Shown here piece after piece: positions 40,659-50,414 of a stretch of 60,231 nt of DNA. The position numbers and the translations under genes are program-made. Each line of letters starts with the position of its first letter. Within the stretch, counting starts at the first letter, position 1. A model generated the notes under the pieces. That model searched no databases, was not told the origin of the DNA, and worked only from the letters and a program-made list of their open reading frames with translations. The DNA is from an uncultured Pelagibacteraceae bacterium (GTDB lineage Bacteria > Pseudomonadota > Alphaproteobacteria > Pelagibacterales > Pelagibacteraceae). The stretch spans positions 1-60,231 of the forward strand of contig CACJNV010000006.1 in NCBI GenBank assembly GCA_902594865.1. Reading direction: 5' to 3'.

Positions 40659-43600
40659 TATAATTTTGTTGGCATTGGTTTGTTAGTATCAATATTATAC
40701 TTCTTCATTGCATCTTTTGCGTGTTTAGAAGTAATAAGCTGTTCTTTTGCTAAAATACTTAAACCATAAGCAACCAAATGTTCTTTATCTACCTCAAAAA
40801 ATTTTCTTAAATTTTTTCTTGTATCACTTCTTCCAAAACCATCTGCTCCTAATGAATAAAAGCTTTTATTAGTATAAGGTCTGATTTGATCTGAATTCAT
40901 TCTCATATAATCAGATGCAGCCATAATTGGGCCCTCTGTTTGGTCCAGGCATTGCTCAACATAAGATTTTTTAGGTTCTTTATCAGGATTCAAAAGATTA
41001 AATCTTTCTACCTCCATTCCATCTTTTCTTAATTCATTAAAACTTGTTACACTCCATATCTCACTGTCAATTTGATAATCATTTTGTAAAATCTCTGCAG
41101 CAGACATCATTTCTCTTAAGATTGTTCCTGATCCTAAAAGTTGGATTTTAGTTTTTTTGTATTTGTTAAATTCTTTTATTTTATACATGCCCTTTAAAAT
41201 GCCTTCCTCACAATTTTTATCTTTTGGCATTTCTGGGTGTGAGTAATTTTCATTCATTGTTGTAATATAATAAAAAACATTCTCATTTTTCTCATGCATT
41301 CTTCTTAGACCTTCTCGAAAAATTACCGCTAATTCATAATGAAATGTAGGATCATAAGTTACACAATTTGGAATAGTTGATGCAATTATATGACTATGCC
41401 CATCCTGGTGTTGTAAGCCTTCTCCAGCTAATGTTGTTCTTCCAGCTGTTGCACCTACCAAAAATCCTCTAGCCTGACTATCCCCAGCTGCCCAAGCTAG
41501 ATCTCCTATTCTTTGGAAACCAAACATTGAATAAAAAATATAAATTGGGATCATTTCGATATCATGATTAGTATATGCAGTGGCAGCAGCAATCCATGAA
41601 GACATGGCACCAGCTTCATTGATACCTTCCTCTAAAACTTGACCACTTTTGTCTTCTCTGTAAGAACTTAATTGAGCTGCATCCTCAGGTTCATATTTTT
41701 GTCCTTCATGAGCATAAATACCTATTTTTTGAAAAAATCCTTCCATGCCAAACGTTCTTGCTTCGTCAGGAATAATAGGAACCAGTCGAGGAGATATATT
41801 TTTATCCCTTAATAAATTTGTTAACATTCTTACTAAGGCCATAGTAGTAGACATTTCTTTTTCACCAGTTGATACTTTCATGAAATCGAAAATATCTTTT
41901 GAGGGTGCTTTGATTGGTTTAGCGAAAGTCGAACGTTCGGGTAAATATCCACCTAATTTAATTCTTCTGTCTTTTATGTATTTTATTTCTGGAGATTTTT
42001 CGTCAGGCCTAAAGTATTCAATATTTCTCACTTGTTCATCTGTTAAGGGAACATCAAATCGATCTCTATAGTACATCAAGTCATCAACATCTAATTTTTT
42101 CGTTTGATGAGTAGTATTTACACTTTCTCCTGATTTTCCCATTCCATAACCTTTAATAGTTTTTGCAATTATCACTGTTGGGCTTCCTTGATGTTTAGTC
42201 GCTTTATCATATGCAGCAAAAACTTTGTGAGGATCGTGACCACCTCTATTAAGTCTCCAAATATCTGTATCTGACATACTTGAAACTAATTCTAATGCTT
42301 CAGGAGATTTCCCAAAAAACTTTTCTCTTACATAAGCACCGTCTCTTGCTTTCATTGCTTGGTACTCACCATCTACTGTCTCGTTCATAATTTTTATTAA
42401 GTGACCAGTTTTATCATTAGCAAGCAACGAATCCCAATATGACCCCCAAATAACTTTAATTACATTCCAGCCAGATCCTCTGAAACTTCCCTCAAGCTCT
42501 TGAATAATTTTTCCATTACCCCTAACGGGACCATCTAATCTTTGAAGATTACAATTTATTACAAATATTAAATTATCTAAATTTTCTCTAGCAGCTAATC
42601 CAATAGCTCCCATTGACTCAGGCTCATCCATCTCCCCATCACCTAAAAAGGCCCATACTTTTCTTCCTTCATCTTTAATCAAACCTCTATTGATTAAATA
42701 TTTCATGTATCTAGCTTGATATATAGCAAGCATAGGACCTAACCCCATGGATACAGTGGGGAACTGCCAAAAGTTTGGCATTAGCCATGGATGTGGATAT
42801 GACGATAGACCCCCAGGTTTTACCTCCTGTCTGAAGCTATCTAATTGTTTTTCATTTAATCTACCTTCTAAGAAAGCTCTTGCATACATTCCTGGAGCAC
42901 TATGTCCTTGAAAATAAATTAAATCTCCACCAAATTTGTTATTTTTTGCTCTCCAAAAATGATTCATCCCAACATCATATAATGTTGCAGCAGATGCAAA
43001 TGTACCAATGTGTCCACCAAGCTCAGGATATTTTTTATTTGCTCGAACTACCATTGCTGCTGCATTCCATCTAATCAACGATCTAATTCTTCTTTCAATA
43101 TTTTGATCGCCACCAGACTTTACTTCAGCCTCAGGAGGTATTGTGTTAATGTATGGTGTATTTTGAGTATAAGGAATATTTGCTCCTTCACGATAAGCTT
43201 TGTTAATTAGTTCTTTAATTAAAAAATGAGCTCTTTGATTTCCATCTTTAGAAATAACTGCAGATAAAGATTCCAGCCAATCTTGAGTTTCAAGTGGATC
43301 AATATCAGCCCCATTAACTACTTGAATTGTAGATTGTTTTTTTTCAATTATAGGTTCAGATATAATTTTATTTTCCTCTTTTTTTTCAGACATTGCTTCT
43401 TCAGCTTGTTTAATTATATTTTCTGTATCTTTTGGAAGAGTGCTTTCTAATGATGTTTTTGATGATGGTGTAAGATTAAGCAACAAATCTCCCTTAGAAA
43501 CTTTATCACCAATTTTAACTGCTAAACTATCTACTTTTCCAGCTATGCTAGAAGGAATTTCAACACTTGATTTATCACTTTCAATTGTGACTATTGGATC

Positions 43601-43696
43601 ATTTTGTTTAATTTGATCACCAGGTTTTACAAGTATCTCTATAACCTCAACATTTTCAAAGTCACCAATGTCAGGAACAAGTAATTTTTCGCTCAT
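40658..43696 (-). CDS. aceE: Pyruvate dehydrogenase E1 with N-terminal lipoyl domain
   Basis: A homodimer-type AceE that decarboxylates pyruvate using thiamine diphosphate, here 1012 residues instead of the usual about 890. Residues 1-76 are a complete lipoyl domain with Lys 42 in ESDKSSVEIPSS, nearly the same as the E2 lipoyl domain. A charged linker leads to the E1 part from about 135. This shows GHSAPGMYARAFLEGR, the ThDP motif beginning GDGEMDE (about 352) and ending near NCNLQRLDG, and a C-terminal transketolase-like region. The extra domain is in frame with no break. It leads the operon E1-E2-EamA. Confidence 0.94.
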   Translation of the reverse strand: MSEKLLVPDIGDFENVEVIEILVKPGDQIKQNDPIVTIESDKSSVEIPSSIAGKVDSLAVKIGDKVSKGDLLLNLTPSSKTSLESTLPKDTENIIKQAEEAMSEKKEENKIISEPIIEKKQSTIQVVNGADIDPLETQDWLESLSAVISKDGNQRAHFLIKELINKAYREGANIPYTQNTPYINTIPPEAEVKSGGDQNIERRIRSLIRWNAAAMVVRANKKYPELGGHIGTFASAATLYDVGMNHFWRAKNNKFGGDLIYFQGHSAPGMYARAFLEGRLNEKQLDSFRQEVKPGGLSSYPHPWLMPNFWQFPTVSMGLGPMLAIYQARYMKYLINRGLIKDEGRKVWAFLGDGEMDEPESMGAIGLAARENLDNLIFVINCNLQRLDGPVRGNGKIIQELEGSFRGSGWNVIKVIWGSYWDSLLANDKTGHLIKIMNETVDGEYQAMKARDGAYVREKFFGKSPEALELVSSMSDTDIWRLNRGGHDPHKVFAAYDKATKHQGSPTVIIAKTIKGYGMGKSGESVNTTHQTKKLDVDDLMYYRDRFDVPLTDEQVRNIEYFRPDEKSPEIKYIKDRRIKLGGYLPERSTFAKPIKAPSKDIFDFMKVSTGEKEMSTTMALVRMLTNLLRDKNISPRLVPIIPDEARTFGMEGFFQKIGIYAHEGQKYEPEDAAQLSSYREDKSGQVLEEGINEAGAMSSWIAAATAYTNHDIEMIPIYIFYSMFGFQRIGDLAWAAGDSQARGFLVGATAGRTTLAGEGLQHQDGHSHIIASTIPNCVTYDPTFHYELAVIFREGLRRMHEKNENVFYYITTMNENYSHPEMPKDKNCEEGILKGMYKIKEFNKYKKTKIQLLGSGTILREMMSAAEILQNDYQIDSEIWSVTSFNELRKDGMEVERFNLLNPDKEPKKSYVEQCLDQTEGPIMAASDYMRMNSDQIRPYTNKSFYSLGADGFGRSDTRKNLRKFFEVDKEHLVAYGLSILAKEQLITSKHAKDAMKKYNIDTNKPMPTKL

Positions 43697-43822
43697 TTTT
43701 AAATGTTTTATATACCCAAAAAAACATTATTGGATTTTATTTTATCACATTAATAAGGTTTTTTCGTTAATCTTATGTTTTTATTATACAAAAAATAAAA
43801 AAATAAATGAATATTAAGCCTT

Positions 43823-45013
43823 TTAGCTTCTCTCAATACACATAGCTATTCCCATACCACCACCAATACAGAGTGCCGCACAACCTTTTTTTTTATCTTG
43901 CTTAATCATTTCATGGACAAGTGTAACCAAAATTCTTGCCCCAGAAGCTCCAATTGGATGACCTAAGGCAATTGCTCCTCCATTAACATTAACTTTTTGT
44001 TCAGGAATTTTTAATTCTTCAATTACCGCAATACTTTGTGCTGCAAAGGCTTCATTAATTTCAAATAAGTCTACTTCATCTATTTTCCAATTTGCTTTAG
44101 ATAAAGCTTCTTGAATTGAGGGTATAGGTCCCAATCCCATTAATGAAGGCTCAACCCCACAAGTAGCCCAAGATACAATTTTAACCAATGGCTCTAATGA
44201 TTTTTTTTCTGCTTGTTCTCTAGACATTAAAACTAAGGCTGCAGCACCATCGTTTATGCCTGAGGAATTTCCAGGTGTTACAGTCCCATTTTCTCTAAAA
44301 ACTGTTTTTAATTTTTTTAAATCATCTATACTTAAATTTTCTCTAGGATGTTCATCTTTTTCAAAAATAAATTTTTTATCACCATCTTCAATTTGTAATT
44401 TAATCAGCTCATCCTGAAATTTATTTTCACTATATGCTTTTTCTGTTTTTTTCTGAGAATTTAAAGAAAAATTATCTTGTTCATCTCTTGAAATTTTATA
44501 TTTATCGGCAACATTCTCAGCTGTGACACCCATATGATAATCATTAAATGAATCTAGCAGACCATCTTTTATCATTGTATCTACTAATTTATTTTCAGAA
44601 AATTTTTTATCTTCTCTATAATAAATTGCATGAGTTGCTCTAGACATATTTTCTTGTCCACCTGCAATTACTATTTGGTTTTCTCCTAACTTAATTGATT
44701 GATATCCCGATACAACAGATCTTAATCCAGATCCACAGACTTGATTAACAATGTGAGCAGGTTTTGAAACTGGTACTCCAGCACCAATTGAAGCTTGCCT
44801 AGCAGGATTTTGACCGAGTCCAGAGGTTAAAACGTGCCCCATAATCACTTCATCGATCTCCTCCTCTATATCTAATTTTGATTTATAAATTACTTCTTTA
44901 ATTACTATTGAACCTAATTTTGATGCGCTGAGATTTTTTAATGAACCTTTATATCTTCCAATTGGGGTTCTTAGTGCTGAAGTAATTACAACATCGTTAG
45001 AGTTTTTGCTCAT
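43823..45013 (-). CDS. Acetyl-CoA C-acetyltransferase (thiolase)
   Basis: A 396-residue thiolase-family enzyme, most like biosynthetic acetoacetyl-CoA thiolase. The acylated cysteine is Cys 93 in QVCGSGLRSV, the NEAF block EINEAFAAQ lies near 315, the GHP motif ALGHPIGASGARIL near 350, and the second catalytic cysteine is in ALCIGGGMG near 382. It condenses or cleaves acetyl-CoA units. It stands alone upstream of the E1 gene promoter region, with tRNA-Arg divergent on the other side. Roles in ketone body or short-chain degradation are possible. Confidence 0.93.
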   Translation of the reverse strand: MSKNSNDVVITSALRTPIGRYKGSLKNLSASKLGSIVIKEVIYKSKLDIEEEIDEVIMGHVLTSGLGQNPARQASIGAGVPVSKPAHIVNQVCGSGLRSVVSGYQSIKLGENQIVIAGGQENMSRATHAIYYREDKKFSENKLVDTMIKDGLLDSFNDYHMGVTAENVADKYKISRDEQDNFSLNSQKKTEKAYSENKFQDELIKLQIEDGDKKFIFEKDEHPRENLSIDDLKKLKTVFRENGTVTPGNSSGINDGAAALVLMSREQAEKKSLEPLVKIVSWATCGVEPSLMGLGPIPSIQEALSKANWKIDEVDLFEINEAFAAQSIAVIEELKIPEQKVNVNGGAIALGHPIGASGARILVTLVHEMIKQDKKKGCAALCIGGGMGIAMCIERS

Positions 45014-45086
45014 AAAGTAATTAACATAATATTTTATAAGTTAAATTACATCAAAAACTTTGATATATGGAATATATTATTTAAAT

Positions 45087-45163
45087 GGACCGCTGGCCAA
45101 ATTGGATAAGGCGCTCGGCTACGAACCGGGAGATTCCAGATTCGAGTTCTGGGCGGTCCACCA
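45087..45163 (+). tRNA. tRNA-Arg (ACG)
   Basis: A 77-base gene starting GGACCGCTGGCC and ending with discriminator A and encoded CCA. The anticodon stem CTCGG/CCGGG encloses loop CTACGAA, giving anticodon ACG (normally edited to ICG by TadA). The T-arm has GAGTTCTGG-like pairing and TTCGAGT. It is divergent from the thiolase gene. A tiny ORF and a thioesterase gene follow. Confidence 0.97.
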
Positions 45164-45177
45164 ACAAGGAAATGGAA

Positions 45178-45276
45178 ATGTTTAATTGGCTTTTAAAAGC
45201 ATCTTTACAAAAATCAGTAATTTATTTTTTTATAATAATTTTTATTATTTTATTAATTTTAACTTTTGTATTATAA
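45178..45276 (+). CDS. Possible 32-residue membrane peptide
   Basis: An ORF of 33 codons starts at ATG 45178, 7 bases after an AAGGA Shine-Dalgarno-like sequence (45166-45170) right behind tRNA-Arg. An ATG at 45172 in the same frame is too close to that site. The product has a short amphipathic start (MFNWLLKASLQKS) and one strongly hydrophobic helix, about residues 14-32. The thioesterase start is 6 bases after its stop. It could be a genuine small membrane protein cotranscribed with the thioesterase, or chance A/T-rich coding. Confidence 0.4.
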   Translation: MFNWLLKASLQKSVIYFFIIIFIILLILTFVL

Positions 45277-45282
45277 AAAATT

Positions 45283-45708
45283 ATGAGCAAAGAATTTGAG
45301 CAAATAAGTATTAAACCTGGGTTTATGAAACACAATGGGGGTGTTTTATTTAGAACTATTTCAGAGACTGAATACGAATTTAAATCTACAATTAGTGAAA
45401 ACCATTTAAATGCTGCAGGAATAACTCACGGAGGCTATTTATCCGCATTAATAGACGCAGGAGCAGGAACAGCTGCACATAGAGCTGCAGGAAATGCTCC
45501 ATGTGTAACTATCTCATTAGATATAAAATTTATAGGCGCCTCAAAAGTTGGAGATGAAATTATTGGACATGCAAAAATTTTAAAAAAAACAAATACTCTT
45601 ATCTTTTTATTTTGCGAGCTAAAGTGTAATGATAAAACAATTACTTCTGCATCTGGAGTATGGAAAATTATTAAAATAAAGCCCTCCAATTTAGGACCTG
45701 GTGGATAA
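45283..45708 (+). CDS. PaaI-family hotdog thioesterase
   Basis: A 141-residue single hotdog-fold protein. The core helix region GITHGGYLSALIDAGAGTAA (about 47-66) contains the HGG motif used by PaaI-type acyl-CoA thioesterases, and the domain ends near VWKIIKIKPS. These enzymes hydrolyse CoA esters such as phenylacetyl-like or medium-chain acyl-CoA; the true substrate is unknown. It begins 6 bases after the tiny membrane ORF and converges with the TRAP permease gene (2-base gap). Confidence 0.88.
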   Translation: MSKEFEQISIKPGFMKHNGGVLFRTISETEYEFKSTISENHLNAAGITHGGYLSALIDAGAGTAAHRAAGNAPCVTISLDIKFIGASKVGDEIIGHAKILKKTNTLIFLFCELKCNDKTITSASGVWKIIKIKPSNLGPGG

Positions 45709-45710
45709 TT

Positions 45711-48032
45711 TTACTCTTTTCTTTTTAAGTTAAAGTAGCCAAATACTACTAATAATAATATTGCTATAGGATAAACAATATTTTTTGATGGCCTATCTGA
45801 ATTTTCAATTTTAAATTCACTTATATAGTCTCCCATTTCAAAACCATTTCTTTTTGCTTGTCCATTCCATTTCAAATTATCAACAACAAATTTGTCATTT
45901 TGTTTCAATAATGTAATTCCATAGTCCTCTAAAGTAAATTTATCTTCAAAAGTATTTTTTGATATCACAAATAACTTGTATCTTTCACCATATAAACTGG
46001 GCCTTGTTATTTTAATTTGAATTTCTTTTGTTGAGTCTAATTTTATTGAATTAATTTTAGTAATATCTTCATAATTATATTTTGGGTAAAATTTGTTTAA
46101 AGCAAAATCAGGTGACAACAAAGAAATAGAGATAACTAAAAAAATAATTATTTCATACCATTTAAGTTTATTAAAAAACCAGCCTTGAGTAGCTGAGGTA
46201 AAAACTAAAATCCCAATTAAAGAAGTAATAATTACAATCAACCCATGCCAAATGTTTTCAATGCCAATAAGTAAAAGTTCATGGTTAAATAAAAATACAA
46301 TTGGTAAAATTCCTGTTCTTAAACTGTACCAAAAAGCTTGCACCCCTGTTCTTAAAGGATCTCCACCAGATATCCCTGCGGCTGCATAAGAGGCAAGTCC
46401 GACAGGTGGTGTTACATCAGCCATTAAACCAAAATAAAAAACAAATAAATGAACTGCAATTAACGGAAAAATAAAGCCTGAAGCATTTCCAACATCTACT
46501 AAAACAGTCGCCATTAAAGAAGCAACAACAACATAATTTGCAGTTGTAGGTAAACCCATTCCTAAAAGCAGACATAGAATGATTGTTAAAAACAATAAAA
46601 TAGTAACATTATCCTTGGCTATAGATTCTATAACTATTATTAAATTAGTACTTAAACCAGTAGATCCAACCGCTCCCACTATAATACCTGCAGTTGCTAT
46701 TGCTATACCAACTGCAACCATATTTAGAGCACCTTTTTCAAAACCAACTATTGTTTGATTAAACCATTCTTTAAGAGCATTTTTTTTGAATTCGTTTTTT
46801 ATTAATAAATTTATTAAATTTACTAAAACTAAAGTAATTGTCGCATAAAAAATTGAATAAGAGGCAGTAAATCTTAAATAAACCAAAGTATAAATTAAAA
46901 CAAAAATTGGTATTAAAAAATGTATCCCAGATAAAAAAGTTTTTTTTAAATGAGGAACATCTGCATCATCCATTCCTTTAAGATTTAATTTTAAAGCTTC
47001 TAAATGTGAAATATAAAATAATGCTATATAAGAAATAATTGCTGGTAAGAAAGCATGTTTAACTATTTCAAAGTAAGTTACGCCAATAAAACTTGCCATT
47101 ACGAATGCTGCCGCGCCCATGACAGGTGGCATGATCTGACCATTGACTGATGAGGAAACCTCAATAGCACCAGCTTTTTCTTTTGAAAAACCAGTTTTTT
47201 TCATAATTGGAATTGTAAATGTTCCAGTAGTAACTGTGTTTGCAATTGAAGATCCTGAAATTAATCCAGTCATACCTGAACCTAATATTGCTGCCTTTGC
47301 CGGTCCTCCTCTCATTTTTCCAACCATTGCAAAAGCAAGATCTAAAAAATATTTTCCACCACCAGCAGTTTCAAGCAAAGCACCAAATAATACAAATAAG
47401 AAAATAAAATCTACCGATACCCCAATCGGAATTCCAAAAATTGCTTCTTGATCAAGCCACTGGAAGCCTACAAGTCTATTTAAAGATAAACCACCATGCG
47501 ATATTATTTCAGGCGCATACCTTCCAAAGTATGAAAACAATAGAAAACAACTAGCAATAATTACCAAAGGTAACCCAATTGCTCTTCTGGTAGCCTCTAA
47601 AAGAATTAAAATTCCACATCCTCCCAAAATCAATTCTAACGGAAAATTTAATGTTTCTGATATCTTTAAATTTAAAAGAACACCTCCTCTTTCAACCAAC
47701 TGATCATAAAAAAAATAAATATAAAGACACGATATCGCTCCCATAAAACTAATCAAAACATCAAAAAACGAAATTTTCTTTCCCTTTGAAATTGGGTAAA
47801 TTAAAAATGCTAAAGTTAAAGCAAACCCTAAATGAATTGCCCTTGCTGGCAATCCCTTGAACATTCCAAAATTTAACATAAATGGAAATGGTGAAGCGTA
47901 CCAAAGTTGAAATAATGACCAAATAATTGCTATTGCTGAAACAATTTTCAAATGAAAACCAGTAATATTTCTAGTTGGTGATAAGTCTTCGCTTATTTTA
48001 TTTTTAATTTTACTACTGATTGAGTCGCTCAT
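45711..48032 (-). CDS. TAXI-type TRAP transporter fused permease (4TM-12TM)
   Basis: A 773-residue membrane protein combining the small and large TRAP permease subunits, as usual for TAXI systems. The first about 180 residues hold the DctQ-like helices. Then comes the DctM-like domain with glycine-rich GSGMTGLISGSSIANTVTTGTFTIP (about 250-274), VNGQIMPPVMGAAAFVMASF and LLLGMGLPTTANYVVVASL (about 489-507). The last about 130 residues form a DUF3394-like soluble tail and a final helix. It imports an organic anion with sodium. It follows the binding protein gene behind a hairpin terminator. Confidence 0.93.
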   Translation of the reverse strand: MSDSISSKIKNKISEDLSPTRNITGFHLKIVSAIAIIWSLFQLWYASPFPFMLNFGMFKGLPARAIHLGFALTLAFLIYPISKGKKISFFDVLISFMGAISCLYIYFFYDQLVERGGVLLNLKISETLNFPLELILGGCGILILLEATRRAIGLPLVIIASCFLLFSYFGRYAPEIISHGGLSLNRLVGFQWLDQEAIFGIPIGVSVDFIFLFVLFGALLETAGGGKYFLDLAFAMVGKMRGGPAKAAILGSGMTGLISGSSIANTVTTGTFTIPIMKKTGFSKEKAGAIEVSSSVNGQIMPPVMGAAAFVMASFIGVTYFEIVKHAFLPAIISYIALFYISHLEALKLNLKGMDDADVPHLKKTFLSGIHFLIPIFVLIYTLVYLRFTASYSIFYATITLVLVNLINLLIKNEFKKNALKEWFNQTIVGFEKGALNMVAVGIAIATAGIIVGAVGSTGLSTNLIIVIESIAKDNVTILLFLTIILCLLLGMGLPTTANYVVVASLMATVLVDVGNASGFIFPLIAVHLFVFYFGLMADVTPPVGLASYAAAGISGGDPLRTGVQAFWYSLRTGILPIVFLFNHELLLIGIENIWHGLIVIITSLIGILVFTSATQGWFFNKLKWYEIIIFLVISISLLSPDFALNKFYPKYNYEDITKINSIKLDSTKEIQIKITRPSLYGERYKLFVISKNTFEDKFTLEDYGITLLKQNDKFVVDNLKWNGQAKRNGFEMGDYISEFKIENSDRPSKNIVYPIAILLLVVFGYFNLKRKE

Positions 48033-48053
48033 TAAAATTATTCATACCATAAA

Positions 48054-48086
48054 AAAAAGGCCCGGTAAAAATTACCAGGCCTTTTT
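48054..48086. terminator. Hairpin terminator/attenuator between TAXI binding protein and permease
   Basis: AAAAAGGCC-C-GGTAA, loop AAA, TTACC-A-GGCC-TTTTT form a long stem with one C/A mismatch. A- and T-tracts flank it on both sides, so it can work in either direction. It lies 18 bases after the binding-protein stop and 22 bases before the permease start on the minus strand. Partial read-through would give far more binding protein than permease. Confidence 0.85.
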
Positions 48087-48103
48087 AATTAATAAAAATT
48101 GGA

Positions 48104-49108
48104 TTACATTAATCCAGCTTCTTTATAGTATTTTATTGCTCCTGGATGTAATGGAGCAGATAAACCATCTTTAATCATGTTTTTCTTTTCCAAGAATCCA
48201 AATGCTGGATGTTGTTTTTTGAAGTCATCAAAATTTTCCATTACAGCTTTTGTAACTAAATAAACAAGCTCTTCAGAAACATCTGCAGAAGTAACAACAG
48301 TAGCTTTTACACCAAAAGTTGTAGCATCTTTTTTCTGACCTGTGTAAGTTCCTTTAGGTATTACTGCCTGTGCATAATAGTCAGCACCATCAATTAAACC
48401 TTGAACTTCAGAACCTGTTAAATTAATTGGAGAAGCTTTAGCTGCACAAGTTGCTGCTTGTTCCATAGCACCATTTGGAAATCCAACAGAATAACCAAAT
48501 GCATCTATTTTTCCGTCACATAGCGCTTTAACTTGTTCTGAAGAAGTAAGTTCAGTTGTTGATTTAAAGAAACTATTATCAACACCCATAGCTTTCATCA
48601 GTTCTTCCATAGTTCCTCTTTGACCTGAACCAGGATTACCGATGTTAACTACTTTTCCTTTTAATCCAGCAAAATCTTTGATTTTTGCTTTTTTTCTAGC
48701 CCAAATTTGAAAAGGCTCATTGTGAACTGAAAACACTGCTCTTAAATTGCTAAATTGTTTTCCTTCCCATTTACTAGATCCATTAACAGCATGATACTGC
48801 CAGTCTGATTGTGCTACACCAAATTGGAATTCTCCAGCTGCTATCTGACCAATGTTGTAGTTAGATCCACCAGTTGATGGAGCAGTACACCTATAAGCTT
48901 TAGCTGTACCTTTTTTTCTACCATGTTCAGCACTAATTGCTGATTTATGCAGCATTTTACATATAGCGTTTCCTGTTTGGAAATATACTCCTGTAGGTCC
49001 GCCTGTTCCTATCGTAAAGAACTCTGCTGATTTAGCAACAGTTATCAAAGACAATGATGCAAATAAAATCAGTAAAGCACTTGATAGAGATGTGATTATT
49101 TTTTTCAT
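48104..49108 (-). CDS. TAXI-family TRAP substrate-binding protein
   Basis: A 334-residue periplasmic binding protein with a clear signal peptide (basic MKKIITS, hydrophobic core, cleavage near AKSA-EFF at about 28). FFTIGTGGPTGVYFQTGNAIC (about 30-50) is the TAXI family signature. Interior blocks AQSDWQYHAVNG and LKGKVVNIGNPGSGQRGTME also match. Several cysteines may form a disulfide. The ligand is unknown (glutamate-like and dicarboxylates are known for the family). It is the promoter-proximal gene of the transporter unit. Confidence 0.94.
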   Translation of the reverse strand: MKKIITSLSSALLILFASLSLITVAKSAEFFTIGTGGPTGVYFQTGNAICKMLHKSAISAEHGRKKGTAKAYRCTAPSTGGSNYNIGQIAAGEFQFGVAQSDWQYHAVNGSSKWEGKQFSNLRAVFSVHNEPFQIWARKKAKIKDFAGLKGKVVNIGNPGSGQRGTMEELMKAMGVDNSFFKSTTELTSSEQVKALCDGKIDAFGYSVGFPNGAMEQAATCAAKASPINLTGSEVQGLIDGADYYAQAVIPKGTYTGQKKDATTFGVKATVVTSADVSEELVYLVTKAVMENFDDFKKQHPAFGFLEKKNMIKDGLSAPLHPGAIKYYKEAGLM

Positions 49109-49187
49109 TATTTACCCCTCTATTTATATGTCGTTATTTTTATAAGTTTATTCTAACAAAAAATTATCATAGGTGTACAGAGTGATT

Positions 49188-50414
49188 TTATAAGTTTTCT
49201 GACCAATTCTTAAGCTTATTAACACCTTCAACTACTTTTGGTGCAAACTTATTAATTAAATTTTCATCAATTTTTTTGGTTTCATCAATATTTTTCATAA
49301 ACTCTTGTCCATCAAAATCTGTAAAACTTAACCTTGCTAACATTTTATCTGGATTAAATCCAAAATCAGAACCTGGTAATAAAGTAACTCCAGTACTATT
49401 TAATATATCACTACACATTTCTGATGAAGATTTAAATTTATTGTTTAAAAATTCTGGCATCAAATAAAACCCCCCCTGAGGCTCATTAATCAATACATTA
49501 TTTGATTTTAAATTTAAAAAAACATATTTACCAACTGCATTTAAAATATTTATTGATTTTGTAATATAATTTGAATGATCATTTTCGTAAGCTTTAATAG
49601 CTGCATACTGAATGGGTGCGCTCACTGCAGAAAAAGTTTCACTAGCTAATACATTGATCATATTTTTTATTTTATTCAGTTCATCTGGAATTATAAAATA
49701 ACCAAGTCTCCATCCCCCAGCACCACACCATTTACTAAGTCCTGTACTAATAATAGTTTTTTCAGGACAATAGCTTGAGATAGATTTGAAATTTTTTGAA
49801 AATGTTAATTCTGAATATATTTCATCTGATAAAATTATAAGATTATACTTTTTGGCAATTTCTGAAATTTCTTCTAGTTTATCACAAACCTGCCCAGAGG
49901 GATTATTCGGTGAATTTAAAAATAATAAATAATTTTTATTTTTATCTTTTGAAATGACTTTCTCAATTTGTTCTCCAGAAGGAAACCAGTTGTTCTCTCT
50001 TTCTGTTTGAAGAATTTGAATTTTATTTCTCCCTAAAATAGCTTGTGGCGCATATGAAACCCAACTAGGTGCTGGTAATATAATTTCACCATCAAATATT
50101 ACATGTAATAAAAACATTAATTCTTTAGATCCTGGTCCAATTATTACATTGTGCGCTTTATAATTATAATTTTTCTTTTTAGATGAGTATTTTGCTACAG
50201 ACTCTCTTAATTCCTCAAGACCCTGGATAGGTAAATATTTATTTTGATAAGCATTATTTTTTAATTCTTCAACAATATCATCAGGTACCTTAAATGGTGA
50301 TTGTCCAAAACCAAATTTATAAATTTTCTTTCCTTGATCTTCCAATTTTTTTGACGTCTCGTTGATTAAAAGTGTAGAAGATGGCTTTAGATTTTTAACT
50401 AATTTTTTTAACAT
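49188..50414 (-). CDS. Class I/II pyridoxal-phosphate aminotransferase
   Basis: A 408-residue fold-type I aminotransferase. GPGSKELMFLLHVIF (about 92) is the phosphate-binding loop, NSPNNPSGQVCD (about 167-178) gives the conserved Asn, and SDEIYSEL (about 196) gives the cofactor Asp and Tyr. The PLP lysine is in STGLSKWCGAGGWRLGYFI at about residue 227. The C-terminal RLSFTDFDG supplies the substrate-binding Arg. Specificity (aspartate, alanine or aromatic) cannot be fixed. It is divergent from the helicase gene across 168 bases. Confidence 0.9.
   Translation of the reverse strand: MLKKLVKNLKPSSTLLINETSKKLEDQGKKIYKFGFGQSPFKVPDDIVEELKNNAYQNKYLPIQGLEELRESVAKYSSKKKNYNYKAHNVIIGPGSKELMFLLHVIFDGEIILPAPSWVSYAPQAILGRNKIQILQTERENNWFPSGEQIEKVISKDKNKNYLLFLNSPNNPSGQVCDKLEEISEIAKKYNLIILSDEIYSELTFSKNFKSISSYCPEKTIISTGLSKWCGAGGWRLGYFIIPDELNKIKNMINVLASETFSAVSAPIQYAAIKAYENDHSNYITKSINILNAVGKYVFLNLKSNNVLINEPQGGFYLMPEFLNNKFKSSSEMCSDILNSTGVTLLPGSDFGFNPDKMLARLSFTDFDGQEFMKNIDETKKIDENLINKFAPKVVEGVNKLKNWSENL

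Noticed and set aside
45085-45177. In-frame reading through tRNA-Arg upstream of the tiny membrane ORF
   Set aside because: The bases 45087-45163 form a complete tRNA, so the longer reading is not a protein; only the 45178 start is considered.
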